Shown here: positions 53,101-55,755 of the stretch, one piece after another
How the letters are laid out: each line of letters opens with the position of its first letter
Position numbering within the stretch: position 1 is the stretch's first letter
NCBI GenBank assembly: GCA_021325555.1
Contig: JAJPGY010000016.1
Location: 186,001 to 250,000, forward strand
Reading direction: 5' to 3'
DNA length: 64,000 nt
DNA from: Pseudomonadota bacterium
GTDB taxonomy: Bacteria; Cyanobacteriota; Vampirovibrionia; Obscuribacterales; Obscuribacteraceae
The notes under the pieces: generated by a model
Told to the model about the DNA's origin: nothing
Database searches by the model: none
Seen by the model: the letters and a program-made list of their open reading frames with translations, nothing else
Made by a program: the position numbers and the translations under genes

Positions 53101-53327
53101 GCCGCAGGGGAGGACGGGACCATACCAGCGTGAGCTGGGGGCGCGGCCGGGGTCAGGTTGTGAAGAAGATGGGAAGGGGTCGGGTGGCTCGGATAGAGAT
53201 TAGCGGGAGACGGAGAAGGGAGTTCCGCGCCAAATGCAATCTGGTCTGCCGGTAAGAGCAGCTGGAGCGCTGTCAGCGCCGCCAGATTCCGCACCAGCCT
53301 GTTCCAACACGCTCGGCGGCATCTCAT
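28626..53327 (-). CDS. Giant exported adhesin-like protein with enzyme-like C-terminal domains
   Basis: One uninterrupted frame of about 8,233 residues (roughly 0.8 MDa). The ATG at 53327 is chosen because it gives a signal peptide (RNLAALTALQLLL, cleavage plausible after AFGA) and follows a GGGGGA site; the frame stays open to 53432. Approximate domain order: signal peptide; haemagglutinin-like beta-helix (residues 100-4,400) with 12 cysteine-pair repeats; collagen-like G-X-Y stretch (4,515-4,600); three LTLASDG repeats; a region with hydrophobic stretches (5,390-5,600); methyltransferase-like domain (6,070-6,270); Pro-rich linker; two kinase-like FDVDK motifs (6,775-7,180); transglutaminase-like domain (7,440-7,575); seven FPW repeats (7,685-8,030); FecR-like end. 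The N-terminal half resembles filamentous haemagglutinins, but no clear TPS domain or partner is visible. Overall function is unknown. Confidence 0.85.
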   Translation of the reverse strand: MRCRRACWNRLVRNLAALTALQLLLPADQIAFGAELPSPSPANLYPSHPTPSHLLHNLTPAAPPAHAGMVPSSPAAINLDLSSTLHSLTAGHLINSLPVSITVGGNNVQITPTTQLTPAERLAVYQVISTGHQSIQLGQQGNAIGGMFNIGPHFSQIVSSLVIPRGVTAIDKLSSTSSLSLTGNLTNAGRFFAVSVNPQISSFSLSANNIFNQQGGLISTALPVGGLPGITAAIANLSLTVSASQDIVNSGTISSAGNLTLHAAGSIVNALPAGSTGAPPAIQAVNNLNLQAPSVINQGMIASQLGTINASLASLVNSGNIQAYTGSVQIQNVMSNTLNILNAGGSITAARSILLSTLGSVNDEPNTVASQASLSVSGGTLNAESIDFISPGGQITVRADAINGVASFTGGSLVTAVSGGTLNVGSLNLTGDPTLVNAGGSIDLSSFMTDSNVTVSGNTGAGNITGSSTDFRFNDDFVAIASGNIVASSAPANATIDLTGAPGSKITLIAGVTNTSECTSCTASATGGQIQLSGINLSTAGAPILLESFAGTGAGGAAKQAGLVQIGNLSTTGSGSAGSVTITSQGGIFVGSSTGANSGFVPGTIQASGAAAGGTGGTVTITSAAGLSSDPNNGVISVGDINASGGVGSAGGGVQIDNTGSNAANPSVSLSGNINTSGDTAGGGIQITSGGPVGLNQSANATINASSISGTGGSIKIVAGLANPSTTNGCINCSSPTGGGIFFTGQDANGNPTQVNILTNSHGINLQSLPGTGANGATVGSANIEVGNLTTSGSSAAGNAGNIGIGSAGGVVVGSFDSSGNFFAATITAAGAAAGGTGGTVGISANNNGSISSGAVTATGGAGSSGGQVFIASPGQVSISGDISTSGGAGTSSVAGGAGGRLNMSAFGSLFVSGSINTSGGAGQSGGKGGDVSLSAGNSLIVQNNINTSGGAGTANGSGGNGGNLSMHSDTNDTAAVIQVGGILNGQISGGSINVSGGSGSTGGFGGGVTMSGGSVVLGGSINDTAGVSSGTGSSSGFCCFTPHNGDIAIAAAGNITLLQGAASATIDASNPNVNGVGGSIVISAGSLATSCNPPCGPTNSGGGIFLTGTDANNNPAQVNFVTTGSNITMQSLSGTNPGVVQIGNVTSNGGNVTIFSNGGISAGAIQTSGVPGSNNPAGGAVQITSTGGMLSDPLKFNGQVFLGSITTAGAVASFAGSGGSVTIDTTGSTSVNTPQIVVSGDINTSGGAGTANTVGGTGGNVQLTSSSVTVSGNINTSGGSGVEGGQGGSVTLTSTDTTHGVFVQGNINTSGGAGLSTFGFGAGNGGAVQIASSGTFVQLGTVVNGQSVGGNINASGGDGPSGSTNSSGIGGGVTVTAALGDIIIAGAVNEAVGSTGAGSASNNGITMIAGGNISLLQGATSNAAIDASSPNTAGGAINIIAGTTSTSACNPCTPSATGGSIFLTGQDTSGNPTQVNLTTNNSPITLISLSGTGANGAAAQPGLISVGNLTTSSNSATPNAGQVTLLANGGIFTGNISASGASGGSGAAVSITSTGGQPGDKSNGVISIGDIDASGGSGHAGGTVQIDDTGSRGLSPIVLISGNITSSGDKAGGNILITSAGAIALNQQANSTINAAGANGAGGTIALIAGTTQNSACTNCTPSATGGGIILAGTDSNGNPTQVNFLTNGVANNNQAQILLESYSGTGANGAAAQPGLIGTGTLTSSGTGASPNAGNITLFANGGIFTGAITASGGGNGGNGGTVQVTSTGGLANLVTQSVTVPSVGEVLNANGSAQTVSTTTITVPKDPNNGIINITGGITTSGAANSTGTNGGNGGNVTLDTTGSNANSSSNPQIVVTGDITTSGGAASGGGNGGLGGQLTINAGKFAEVTGNINTVGGTGNANGTNGNVTINAGSQIVVGSINLVSGSSGGVTTLTAGSSIDLSLPSPNGLGITGTNPNFTFSSSLTVISGGDIFVDNTAPANANITLAPGSNISLIAGTTSTNTATPCVGAGCNPSVSGGGIFLNGVNLNTSGGGINLQAYAGTGAGSNLDKNGGIITVGNLNTALGAGSVTGGSVNIFANSEILTGTIQTAGGAVHITSTGGLASDPAGVNGIIQTGSINTAGIIGTGGGAVSIASTGNFKNSGVFLDGNINTSGGSGVTNGGAVTVVANSGVFTGSIQTSGSGSGAGGAVSITSTGGATTNSNNGVINVNGSITTSTPGGTGGAVTLDDTGTAGTNPGILFGGVIITSGASGGGNVTVTTPGSVSLTQAANGSIDARSTTGTGGTITIIAGTNQNTPCNPPSSCGSSTGGGIFLTGTGANNTTTQVNILTSGTGAGVLLESLSGTGSGAVEVGNLFNSVIGAPSSNTAGDISVFSNGGVLAGSVTSLGGSVGITSAGGLASDPLKFNGQVFTNGITTSGGSVSIDTTGSNAAGTPAIVVSGDIVTAASAAGGAGGAVQLTSSSISVNGNITTSGASGSAGGSGGAVTLASTDTSHGVFVQGNITASGGAGSSGAGGAGGALTVASSGTVAQIGGAVNVAGGNGASGGAGGGVSISAAQGNIVIGGAVNDAAGTSSGGALLANNGITMIAGGSISLPQGATSSVTITAGNPNGAGGAITIIAGTTNTRACNPCSASATGGGIFLTGKDANSNPTQVNLTTNSNNILLGSYSGTGANGATAQGGLVSVGSLSSSGNSSSPNAGSITVFANGGIFTGLIQASGAILGGSGGAVSITSTGGLTIAADPNNGRISITGGINTSGAAGSGSTGGGNGGAVALDTTGSNATSTLVSVSGDITTSGGPVDPAAAGGAGGTVQMTAASVSVAGNINTSGGSGTSGGAGGAVTLISTDATHGIFVQNNINTSGGGGTTGAGGAGGALRIESSGTFVQLGAVVSSQTPILDASGNQIGTNTVNQIVGGGINVSGGGGATGGVGGGVSIGTAQGSITLSGAINDSAGAGSGGGITTNNGITLIASGSIGLLQGAASATIDASNPNGKGGTITLIAGTTSTSACTTCAASTTGGGIFLTGADAHNNPTQVSLATTGANIVIQSLSGTNSGLVEVGNLTASGSSASPNAGNITVLSNGGIIAGNIQASGAAAGGNGGNVQLKSTGGLASDPFKLNGQVFVSSIIAAGGSGSGNTAGGDGGNVVIDTTGSTGSKAPSINVNAPINVQGGSATAPASGGALGTVTLISPGGTINVFGAINANAALSGGDIDLSLAPFSINNGTNFRGSLDVIASGNIFIGNPNDKNVTIQSATDISLIAGVVGNAPCVGPGCTASQTGGGIFLSGVNLAASGGNLLLESFAGAGGPTTAHSGLVEVGNLTTTGPSNLGNVTVFSQGGVITGNIQATGSVQITSSGGLASDPFQANGLIETNSINTSGTSGGSVSLTSSGNFNHSLIAVNGTINTSGSGGAGGRVTILANSGIFTGAIQSTGAGTNNNGGAVSITSTGGAASNANAGLISIGGSITTSSDSGSGGAVTISSSGGPSTSNNGVIEVSGNIITSSGTGAGGRVTLDNTGSKGTSPAIVFNGTIFTIGGGGGGNVTITSSGSIAYAGSESASIDALGSSNNSLGGATGIGGAITLIAGTTSNSGACVPCTASSTGGGIFLSSSSATVDLVTNGSAILLESLSGTNPGIIQVGQLVSGGNAFATGPKATAAFPGGNVTIFANGAIFTQGISTQGASFNNSFTPVGTTNTTNVNLGTPGGNVLIESSGGLASAASSNGVVSIVGGINASGGFEQNGGTVTINTTGANDTAAVNQNQGGTSSPSVASSAAIFVNGSINTSGGGGLGQFGNTAGTGGAAGIIALTSSSITILGSITANGGSVASGTGGAGGAVFLTSTGITSTKGQSDGVFVLGDISTQGGNSASGGNGGIGGHITVVAAANFAQFGNFANGTLVGGNINPSGGGGTIGGAAGGVSVSVGGTNGQVFFAGAITDNFGVSSQQNVDPIIANNAAGGSITIITSGDITMRTAPIPVAGITSSSGGNITLIAGAIPSSVGSNCGSDGLGCGASPSGGDIVLPNINFNIAGGTIYMAAYQGTDPLEPNGNTRQGNIVVGSLNVSGAGGNTLGFNIPNPSGQNGGSITVFASGSITTGSVEAYGGGGAGGNSFGGTPGQTDGSAGSGAPGGKGGTVSLTSASGFISVVGYINASGGGGGGGAESLDKNENPIFGNGGAGGAGGTVTISAPNGVFQSLGPILAAGGSAGQSGQGGPGAGGGGFGGGGGGGANTILADQSFSLTGQSDPNLPAGSAGGGIVGGQAGSDGVTGRATPTFGPVPVGTTDEATIAQDAGITFLQQHMNFALAVLNNTDRNNKILAPNGRLVGNNAGGNGLSCTGGCTLEPDFLAHGLFGLGSPTFQISVVFPNGQKECCANSASFFPALNPSEGFGGAGGGNFVMGALAPEDGGKSSGGVFGPSTTTSANAANGHIAVTALSVTKGTPSTVGQFFGFGGPWAGVNIDPTASITLLKPGSPPVTQISTPTGSNNNGSSGGGGGNNNGNNGNNGGTGGPGATGGVGAPGATGGIGAPGATGGIGAPGATGGIGAPGATGGVGAPGDTGGIGAPGDTGGIGLLGDTGGIGAPGTFGLLGAPVPNILQTDATPFGDYQFVNPPSGGYTAWINANKDLINKLYSGSMAADGTIQPDSQDNGTSADASGGSKGWDSTIASLTDLTASGPNMSSLTDLPGWATNSAYDPKTGITTTTENINGVQTITQTDSMGNVISQTTEETNAFGTTSISGSDASGNPISQIRDASGQLVSFLGPGGFNYSISGVNHNGTINYSGTNGSAQSVLTLASDGTVVQNQVTTNAGVTLTVGDQGQLTSVTSATGVALSGNGNGISVVNNRNGTTTYIASGGSSLTLASDGSVVQSQTTGADGEILINGDQGQLTQVISKTGLAALGGDGSAISVAQNPNGTTTYTSGSGSTLTLASDGSVVQYQVANNGQTVTYAQVPDNQLQPVQGNGQPVAPPQTVTIQGATYSLVSTGGAGSIYSDGTNSIALNSQNNQVVWSSQSGQPQPAGFSPHDINSASGNAPTVFTDASGAITNVNPTTGQQTADSQLGANASAQNGQAYIGGFTTNTGTQCTLYSSGPGAEPDGSTIYQGTNNTFVIVAKNGTVSVSDGTNTIAAPSLQAVVSGSVNYGQLVQQQTQQQQSEMLAYVDMGDKASGYDSNGNPVSPQVQQLNQQALGLMSSVGWTATQAQGWADVNPQVLAANAAAAQQAAAQVGPQLFSLSNSQSQAAYASLVGMPGIPDQNALNLAFNGSAADHMANVYAQNVLNAVGASDPGYINSLNLKVDGVSVTASDSAVTILQALALQNPQMLTQVGGAVGTSIVIPKGTNVAGTVGTGTTLSDGSVVVTLPTQQFQAYTNEVNADDQISSQQTQADLAFDAGMAKSYAAIATIVATAGVAAPFMGAATGGLTLTESVSIGTLGTETLASVPIFAGGYGSTVVAGGLVGTATFAAMKAENNAMDSVLNSVAPGSAPQTTGLFGLEYTPQAAGPQYTAASVPANGITAVTADGQQVQLYGQAAANYLNSQGQIQADTNIANAMNQENFTDTLGAGIGLLAPAVAPFIGQALQGLLPGGLNSTLTAAFQASPTGMFGAQTLLPMAVGNVTSSVAEAMGASPTTVAILSNVVPLLGPHLGGESPVETFNGVRNASDAYTGANSPYTPQEIAAAQLQEITVGGQALTPETPLGLGMGNTLVANTSLRGGGNVTVFTDSEGNPVTAIAGLSSSDVAIGGQTLQPGTNDLGNGLIARVNVSQDFGTSVVITAKPQIVTEEAASAAQTAAARDFYNGLVGNLPETPTEPQGVGPTTQAQPSGASSEGGYQSAFQELMAKVTAGGSPAPATPSGEFFNNEVASGASGNAGQLSPVAAGQEVVTTPAPSGISSINAPVETNASGALSPSEILSQAASRPTTDPNTAPVKVEAPDIHAPSTVQLEQAQIVPQQAQLPPPDAKQYLAKVANESLTQAQNTGAPVEVVVRDSQGQVIAGPDGQPIKFTVQPDGSNLGFDNAKNSLQVALSNNPAVSNDISNVLINRFAQQFENQSIESPVLQQIVKDLPSNQRVLEIGPGGDTSVANSLPQGSTYTGVDNSQVLQLAQQRVLGLDSGAQNELLTQGTTTVPNPKNPGTDFVQVTGSAENLSATVAANSQNLVVANNVPSFNAISKVASESSLLNAYDEAAQVLAPGGKLVVTGLFGDAVSVDSAGSVKLQPAGNMTQAVIDRINSLFQVDSATTVGQSGNVEKTTLVLTKLGAPEVSSEPVVVQPDGAVAQGENGTASPLQQTQAVPQAGLSEAPAPRAAATETSAPQSSEPEAPAPQVASNGQTTSSPENPAVLPGEKPVGEPVGPSLGEQPPVSEPPAGGPVPVPVRGGEPPSLVEGSTPDSTPTPPRASAVGGPAPAVEGAAAGRVVPSAGADFTGQPGQEMVTAPGTQQAAPPPQGPGTVSSERVGAPNQGELTAQSGQEVTTPPTTQEAALPPRGPGSFSKEIPGGPESSPPAAPNRETTPPVESPQAQEHPGSEPTKQIVIDTSKGEQFLETGKSIDIEGNDGSKIGYITRNADGTVTITAVADNSIFVGHDLTPVPVEGGLKTSPEQISSIFTSHGAEVGVRVVEAPTQTPVKIELQPVDDQVAHVASTRDQLKIATLSAPSDTVEAGAFSKVHSAEATVGDKVIPVKTQYDTEGNKITVAERTQVETVAQDVSARTLGKTTISVDRGNGVRVVEDAGPTVESHVQNEAMRVYGKSDVEHSVEVMLKDPKLLSEVIQNKIEGDFRGDSDVSERNMGRNQDTGVVKSFDVDKSFGTAGSPSEGAEPVWKVSADPRLSNSPIMDRLLQKLAGKTFDDISKQYNVDLQPVADRISKAAEFYQTPEGRAELAKSGLTDAQISDQVARGNSLAKVLAQGRLPELENPVKIQAEGTEGPMPQGLMKAKAGIGESSAPASSAEQGSSEKLALGTRGPIPDRFMKARAGGIPESSGTPASAEGIADQSLIATVEPNAKQHIGSDNVVFEAKGANNEPKVVQFNADTEAGVTPTPAERFAIIDKVSKIDPFGVIAKAELGPVVDPRTGVVDHTALVSEHAGVPLGKFLALEENSHIQTIDDLQVFDQKNGTNYATQLKQIVALDSIIGRPDGAANTGVIDPARAKELGVPAKLTAFDVDKAFPTNQPKPVLREALGEGSPRINSILRSLSGTKIPDEIMSGINKISHEGLDPDTSARLQWMQENQSFPPVAPTVSPRMQEFVAMRFKGATLNPDGSITGPGGIVHAADAAEFLDNVRIASEQDPSHPVVAPEAVRRVAEPLPPLAVAVAEPKATPALPQGKTAGPGGTASVGPAALEPHPLLESQSANRAGSTQTNIKLHAGGQGAKAGEQFNLTRTLSGPIPSGTALNSERPVMVLYDKIPIVKGANINIVVNLSSPSLQKTIALAEGAARHFTDDPMQAAFQAIKVVKQDMEAKGATQSYLCYKDLMSGKDVPLSQFIEDKNGVCLPQAIVTKIVLDRMGFETKLVGGYLQSPIAKGYHAWVEVQLPPVVDPITGISTPQSPIIVDPRSQRVVTPTSLIDSRTGLNSQDVYSYYSRPEIPNIPLPIFPSSLLAPSRFSPIDGPNLRPIPVNTFSITPQVTGTQPKLQLKTQPGLKIVQAIAYDTSGSATAGKGALAADASSRAVSVTRTWYALADLDIPEVEAQMGINFPWRSMMHACSLAQWGSTTISARRFEPLVDFNVPLQDSMTTQFPWVATLASVAAVGRKQALASRFLVPVRRYQPLVDFGVPLGECVDTQFPWLSTLQAMAALELQQARSLVVPVRRYQPLVDFGVPLNESMVSQFPWASTLVAMSMFERTQAQPQRLPRYTGPIYEALVDFDEPVGEAMNSQFPWASMFNAMARFRGSKSSAAPPAIARLPVIVPPALVAPNTLTFRPLVDFAYPQGAGINSQFPWSATLTAMNLFDGNGPAASPAPVSYAIAASVARPRPPVAQFAPMADFAEPVTPALSTQFPWTSALRAMSNFERLHPELQPGWQTPVMARAQPRHEGQPLRGRVVGGSVFVSPTRDTTVETTEGTVTISAGAKVFIMDEGRGVSIFDLCDHHPGSVSVVAAGRKIRLAPGKEVVLTRRQTHDFDEVNMAPPIGYRNVRQSEMNGQVKAFVCEFSIPSAISAIKPLQMMLSSNNPKQQRVCWEILRSAVLVNSLTAGNGQYIRSKTKISLAPEEEILPAVVYGEL
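29232..30275 (-). repeat. Seven copies of a 45-60-residue repeat centred on FPW
   Basis: Each copy follows the pattern (Y/F)xPLVDFxxPxxxxxxxQFPWxxTLxAMxxFE. FPW cores lie near 30205, 30090, 29945, 29815, 29675, 29490 and 29300. The first copy is the most divergent (INFPWRSMMHAC). Spacing between copies varies with Pro/Arg/Ala-rich linkers. I know of no named family with this motif; it suggests a tandem array of short binding elements. Confidence 0.75.
30610..31000 (-). other. Transglutaminase-like domain in the giant protein
   Basis: Residues near GVCLPQAIVTKIVLDRMGFE, KGYHAWVEVQL and PIIVDPRSQ give Cys, His and Asp in the order and spacing of transglutaminase-like cysteine peptidases, and the Gly-rich LVGGYLQS lies between them as in that fold. 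A helix with HFTDDPMQAAFQAIKVV precedes the Cys. The base composition looks more AT-rich here than in flanking operons. Confidence 0.6.
31640..33060 (-). other. Duplicated kinase-like motif region in the giant protein
   Basis: Two related motifs: SDVSERNMGRN...VVKSFDVDKSFG (32875-33005) and IIGRPDGAANTGVI...LTAFDVDKAFP (31790-31935). Each has an Asp/Asn-rich loop followed by FDVDK, resembling the catalytic loop and metal-binding Asp of HipA/PI3K-like kinases. A helical segment (KTFDDISKQYNVDLQPVADR) separates them. No clear nucleotide-binding Lys loop was found, so activity is uncertain. Confidence 0.4.
34520..35115 (-). other. SAM-dependent methyltransferase-like domain in the giant protein
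   Basis: A Rossmann methyltransferase pattern: NQRVLEIGPGGDTSVANSL (motif I, GxGG-type), STYTGVDNSQ (acidic end of beta-2), NLVVANNVPSF (motif IV position) and VLAPGGKLVVTGLFGD (post-IV strand). About 195 residues, with a Pro/Ala/Glu-rich linker following. The substrate is unknown. Confidence 0.65.
38470..38945 (-). repeat. Three imperfect LTLASDG repeats
   Basis: Units of about 60 residues, each containing LTLASDGxVVQxQ, a GDQGQLTxVxSxTG segment and NxNGTTTY. They link the collagen-like stretch to the non-repetitive middle of the giant protein and recall short beta-hairpin repeats. Confidence 0.65.
39525..39790 (-). repeat. Collagen-like G-X-Y tandem repeat (27-base unit)
   Basis: About 28 G-X-Y triplets, mostly GAP-GAT-GGI. 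At DNA level the 27-base unit GGGGGCACCTATACCACCGG plus TTGCGCC is repeated exactly at about 39690-39750 and more loosely around it. It is coding throughout. Confidence 0.85.
41250..51800 (-). repeat. Twelve long beta-helix repeats, each with a cysteine pair
   Basis: The unit is about 150-350 residues and follows the order IAGTTxxxACxxCxxSxTGGGIFLTG, DxNxNPTQVN, LLxSxSGTGANG, VGNLTxSG, FANGGIFTG, ITSTGGLxSDP and GxINTSGGxG. Cysteine pairs occur near 51775, 51135, 50050, 48975, 48355, 47280, 46410, 45425, 44280, 43490, 42525 and 41285. Most are CxxC; some are wider (for example CVGAGC, CNPPSSC). Few other cysteines occur in this region. Confidence 0.8.
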
Positions 53328-53337
53328 CCAGCGACAT

Positions 53338-53432
53338 CCCCCGTAGTTCGTCACCACCTCGTCGCCAGTGCTACCGCCGGCCCCGAAGGCTACCCGGCGG
53401 CATACCGGTCGCGAATTATTCGCGCCCCCCAA
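53338..53432 (-). promoter_or_regulatory. Structured leader of the first giant gene
   Basis: The 5' untranslated region has two hairpins: GCGAA/TTCGC with a three-base loop (about 53410-53423) and CCGCCGG/CCGGCGG (about 53375-53401) enclosing a CC-TTCG-GG tetraloop. A GGGGGA ribosome site follows, nine bases before the ATG at 53327. I found no match to the c-di-GMP riboswitch core. Confidence 0.4.
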
Positions 53433-53464
53433 GCGCCGTCAATTTTTCATCGCCTATGTATGTT

Positions 53465-53490
53465 ATTACACGGGGGGATTTAGCTGTCAA
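53465..53490 (-). promoter_or_regulatory. Possible promoter of the first giant gene
   Basis: Minus-strand TTGACA (53485-53490) is followed after only 14 bases by TGTAAT (53465-53470). Both boxes are good, but the spacer is short. Confidence 0.3.
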
Positions 53491-53509
53491 ATGTTGTGTT
53501 TTGAGCCGA

Positions 53510-54184
53510 TCAGCGCCTGCTGGTTGTCGCTGCGGAGGGCTTGGCGGTGGAGGTCCCGGGTGATGCCGGTGATGCAGTGGTCCCGGCTGCCGGCGATGCG
53601 GGTGATGTAGCGGTCCCGGCTGCCGTCGATGCGGCGTTGCCTTGCATCAGCCCTACTAGTTTCTGCTTCTGTGCCGGCGTAAGCAGGCGACGAATGTTCA
53701 GCATTAGCCTGATTCGCTCAGTTGCCATCTCATTGTTCAGCCTATTGATCTCCTCTTGCTTGGCAAAGGTAGCCTTTTCGTCCGGTTCCGGCTGCAGGGA
53801 CAAAACCCGCATCGCGCGCATCAGCTCGATCATCTCATTGGCCTTTTGTTTCAGTGTCACGTCGAAGCTTTTCACGAGGTTGTTTATCTTTTGCTCTTGA
53901 TCTTGATCAATCCCCGCCTGCTTATAGATTGCCAGCGGGTCATTCAGCCGGCGCGTTGGGGCAGGGGCCATGGCTCCTGTGAGCGGCGCGCTCGCCGCCG
54001 GTGCTGTCGCGCTGCCTGAGCTCCTGGCACCTGCGTCCTGTTTAGCAACATCAGTGCCGCGCGCGCCGGCACCTGATGACTGCACGCCCTGTGAGTCTCT
54101 GGCGCTTGCCGCCGGTGCCGGGACCGCAGTCTGGATTGTGGCGCATACACCAACCAGGCAAGAGATGATGCAGATCTTTTTCAT
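53510..54184 (-). CDS. Periplasmic Spy/CpxP-like (LTXXQ) protein
   Basis: About 224 residues. The ATG at 54184 gives a signal peptide (MKKICIISCLVGVCATIQ) and follows GGAG. After an Ala/Ser/Gly-rich linker comes a helical domain (about residues 80-175) with QEQKINNLVKSFDVTLKQKA, ERIRLMLNIRRLLTPAQKQ and KLVGLMQG; the LTPAQ motif marks the Spy/CpxP/ZraP group of periplasmic chaperones and metal-stress proteins. The tail is a low-complexity Ala/Thr/Ser/Pro stretch. It lies 180 bases upstream of the giant gene on the same strand, so a chaperone role for that export is conceivable but only inferred. Confidence 0.75.
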   Translation of the reverse strand: MKKICIISCLVGVCATIQTAVPAPAASARDSQGVQSSGAGARGTDVAKQDAGARSSGSATAPAASAPLTGAMAPAPTRRLNDPLAIYKQAGIDQDQEQKINNLVKSFDVTLKQKANEMIELMRAMRVLSLQPEPDEKATFAKQEEINRLNNEMATERIRLMLNIRRLLTPAQKQKLVGLMQGNAASTAAGTATSPASPAAGTTASPASPGTSTAKPSAATTSRR

Positions 54185-54277
54185 AGTGATTACTTCTCCA
54201 AGCAAAGCGCGCTTCCCATCCCAATTCTAAACCATACCACCGATGCGACCATCCCAGTGTCTTTCGCTAGTCAAGCA

Positions 54278-54305
54278 TTGTTGCCGGCATCGACGTCGGT
54301 ATAAT
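54278..54305 (+). promoter_or_regulatory. Promoter for the beta-barrel-like gene
   Basis: A perfect -10 TATAAT (54300-54305) with TTGTTG (54278-54283) at a 16-base spacing. A start near 54312 leaves a short leader containing GGGGG before the TTG at 54339. Confidence 0.5.
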
Positions 54306-54338
54306 TGGCACCACCTGTACAGTGGGGGCGCGGGCTAA

Positions 54339-55616
54339 TTGAATTTACCAGGCAAATTTGGAAGAATGCTCAACGCCCGGTCCAACCGGCTTCGCCCCCG
54401 CACACGCGCAAAGTTGCTGACGGGCACCATTATTAGTATCGTACTTGCTGCGATTGCCGCCCAGCACAGTGGTTTTGCCCAGGGGACACCTCCACTGGAG
54501 GCACCCCCGCAGTTCCTGCCCACGGACGTAACCCCGTTCGGCGTCAAATCACAGCAGACCTTTTTCAGTCCGGAGATGCGCTATTACCTGCTTCGCATGC
54601 TTCCATCACGGCTGTCGTTCAGCAGCTCGACAGAGATCACTCAGCGTCTCGAGACGAATGTTTTTCAGACGGCCAGACAATATCGTCAGGACTATGTTTT
54701 TCGTGCTGCCCCCAACATGACTTTGGGCTATAACATCTTTCCCAACACGAGCGTTTTCTGCAATTATTTCGTGATCAAGGACGTGTTTGCCGATCACAAG
54801 AATCTGTCGCGTGCAACAACGCAGTCACTATCGATGGGTCTCAAGCAGAATTTTATGCTCGGGAAAAGGACAACCCTCCAGGCCCAATTCCAGGCAAGAG
54901 AGTTGTGGGAAGCATCGCACCTCCGCCAGGCTGATTTGCTGCCGGAGATCGATTTGACCCACGTTGTGGGATCAAATACAACCATGTTCGCCAGCACCAT
55001 CCTGCAGATGCGCAGCCGGAACCTGTTTCAGGGCGCGACACGCGAGTTGGATCCATTTTTCACGGTGGGGCTCGTCCACCGGCGGGGTACGTGGCAATTT
55101 AACGCCACCACCACCTATGTGTGGAACAACCGAAACCCACCTTTTCGAGGCTCAATTCCAAAGCAAGGCAATATGAGCATGATCTCGGACTTCGAGATAT
55201 CGCATCCGGTGAGCAGAAAGATACCCTATACGGTGGCATTCATCCGGGCTGAGCCTATCTGGAACTGGGATTCCAATCGCGTGGCGGGTCTCAGCGGCTT
55301 CGATTTCCGTCTCTACAGCGGCATTCGCATTGCCTTCGCCAAAACCGCCGAGTACGGTGCCATTGAGCAGCTAAGGCGCCAGCTAATGGAGGCGGAAGCT
55401 CCCTCCGCCACTCCCCAGACAACTCCGCCCAGAAAGACCGCCAAGCAGCAGGCCGGGCGAAGCATAAGCCAGCGCCCGGCTCAAATTCCGGTTGCCGAGG
55501 GCGGGTCGAAAGCCACGCAACCACCGCCGGTGAGCGCTGAGCCTATCCCGATGGTTATCAGGCAGCCGGCAGCATCACCTCTCGATAGCAAAGATCAAGG
55601 CGAGCCGAACCAATAA
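54339..55616 (+). CDS. Putative outer-membrane beta-barrel protein
   Basis: A 425-residue exported protein. A basic N-terminus and hydrophobic stretch (LLTGTIISIVLAAIAAQ) end near GFAQG. Residues 85-345 show alternating polar/hydrophobic strands of eight to twelve residues with aromatic ends (NMTLGYNIFPNTSVFCNYFV, TTLQAQFQARELWEA, TWQFNATTTYVWNNR), as in outer-membrane barrels. A Pro/Gln/Ala-rich tail of about 75 residues follows. No POTRA domain is seen, so it is not an obvious TpsB partner for the giant adhesin. The TTG start fits the ribosome site; an ATG at 54366 is the alternative. Confidence 0.6.
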   Translation: MNLPGKFGRMLNARSNRLRPRTRAKLLTGTIISIVLAAIAAQHSGFAQGTPPLEAPPQFLPTDVTPFGVKSQQTFFSPEMRYYLLRMLPSRLSFSSSTEITQRLETNVFQTARQYRQDYVFRAAPNMTLGYNIFPNTSVFCNYFVIKDVFADHKNLSRATTQSLSMGLKQNFMLGKRTTLQAQFQARELWEASHLRQADLLPEIDLTHVVGSNTTMFASTILQMRSRNLFQGATRELDPFFTVGLVHRRGTWQFNATTTYVWNNRNPPFRGSIPKQGNMSMISDFEISHPVSRKIPYTVAFIRAEPIWNWDSNRVAGLSGFDFRLYSGIRIAFAKTAEYGAIEQLRRQLMEAEAPSATPQTTPPRKTAKQQAGRSISQRPAQIPVAEGGSKATQPPPVSAEPIPMVIRQPAASPLDSKDQGEPNQ

Positions 55617-55680
55617 AAGGATGCCACCCTTGACCTCGCCCTGTCGGCTGAGCCGGCTCCTTTCTGCGGACCAAAGACAG

Positions 55681-55708
55681 TTTACGCCGGCTCCCCCGGG
55701 GGTATAAC
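55681..55708 (+). promoter_or_regulatory. Promoter for the secreted helical-repeat gene
   Basis: TTTACG (55681-55686), a 16-base spacer and TATAAC (55703-55708). The gene's ATG is at 55756 after a GGGAG site. Confidence 0.45.
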
Positions 55709-55755
55709 TCAGTAGAAATAGAAGGCCCGGCAAGAGCGAAACGGGAGAAAGCATC

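Noticed and set aside
53338..53432. c-di-GMP (GEMM) riboswitch before the giant gene
   Set aside because: The hairpins superficially recall it, but the conserved ligand-binding core is not found.
54339..55616. TpsB/FhaC-type secretion partner for the giant adhesin
   Set aside because: No POTRA domains and too short; only a general barrel-like strand pattern is seen.
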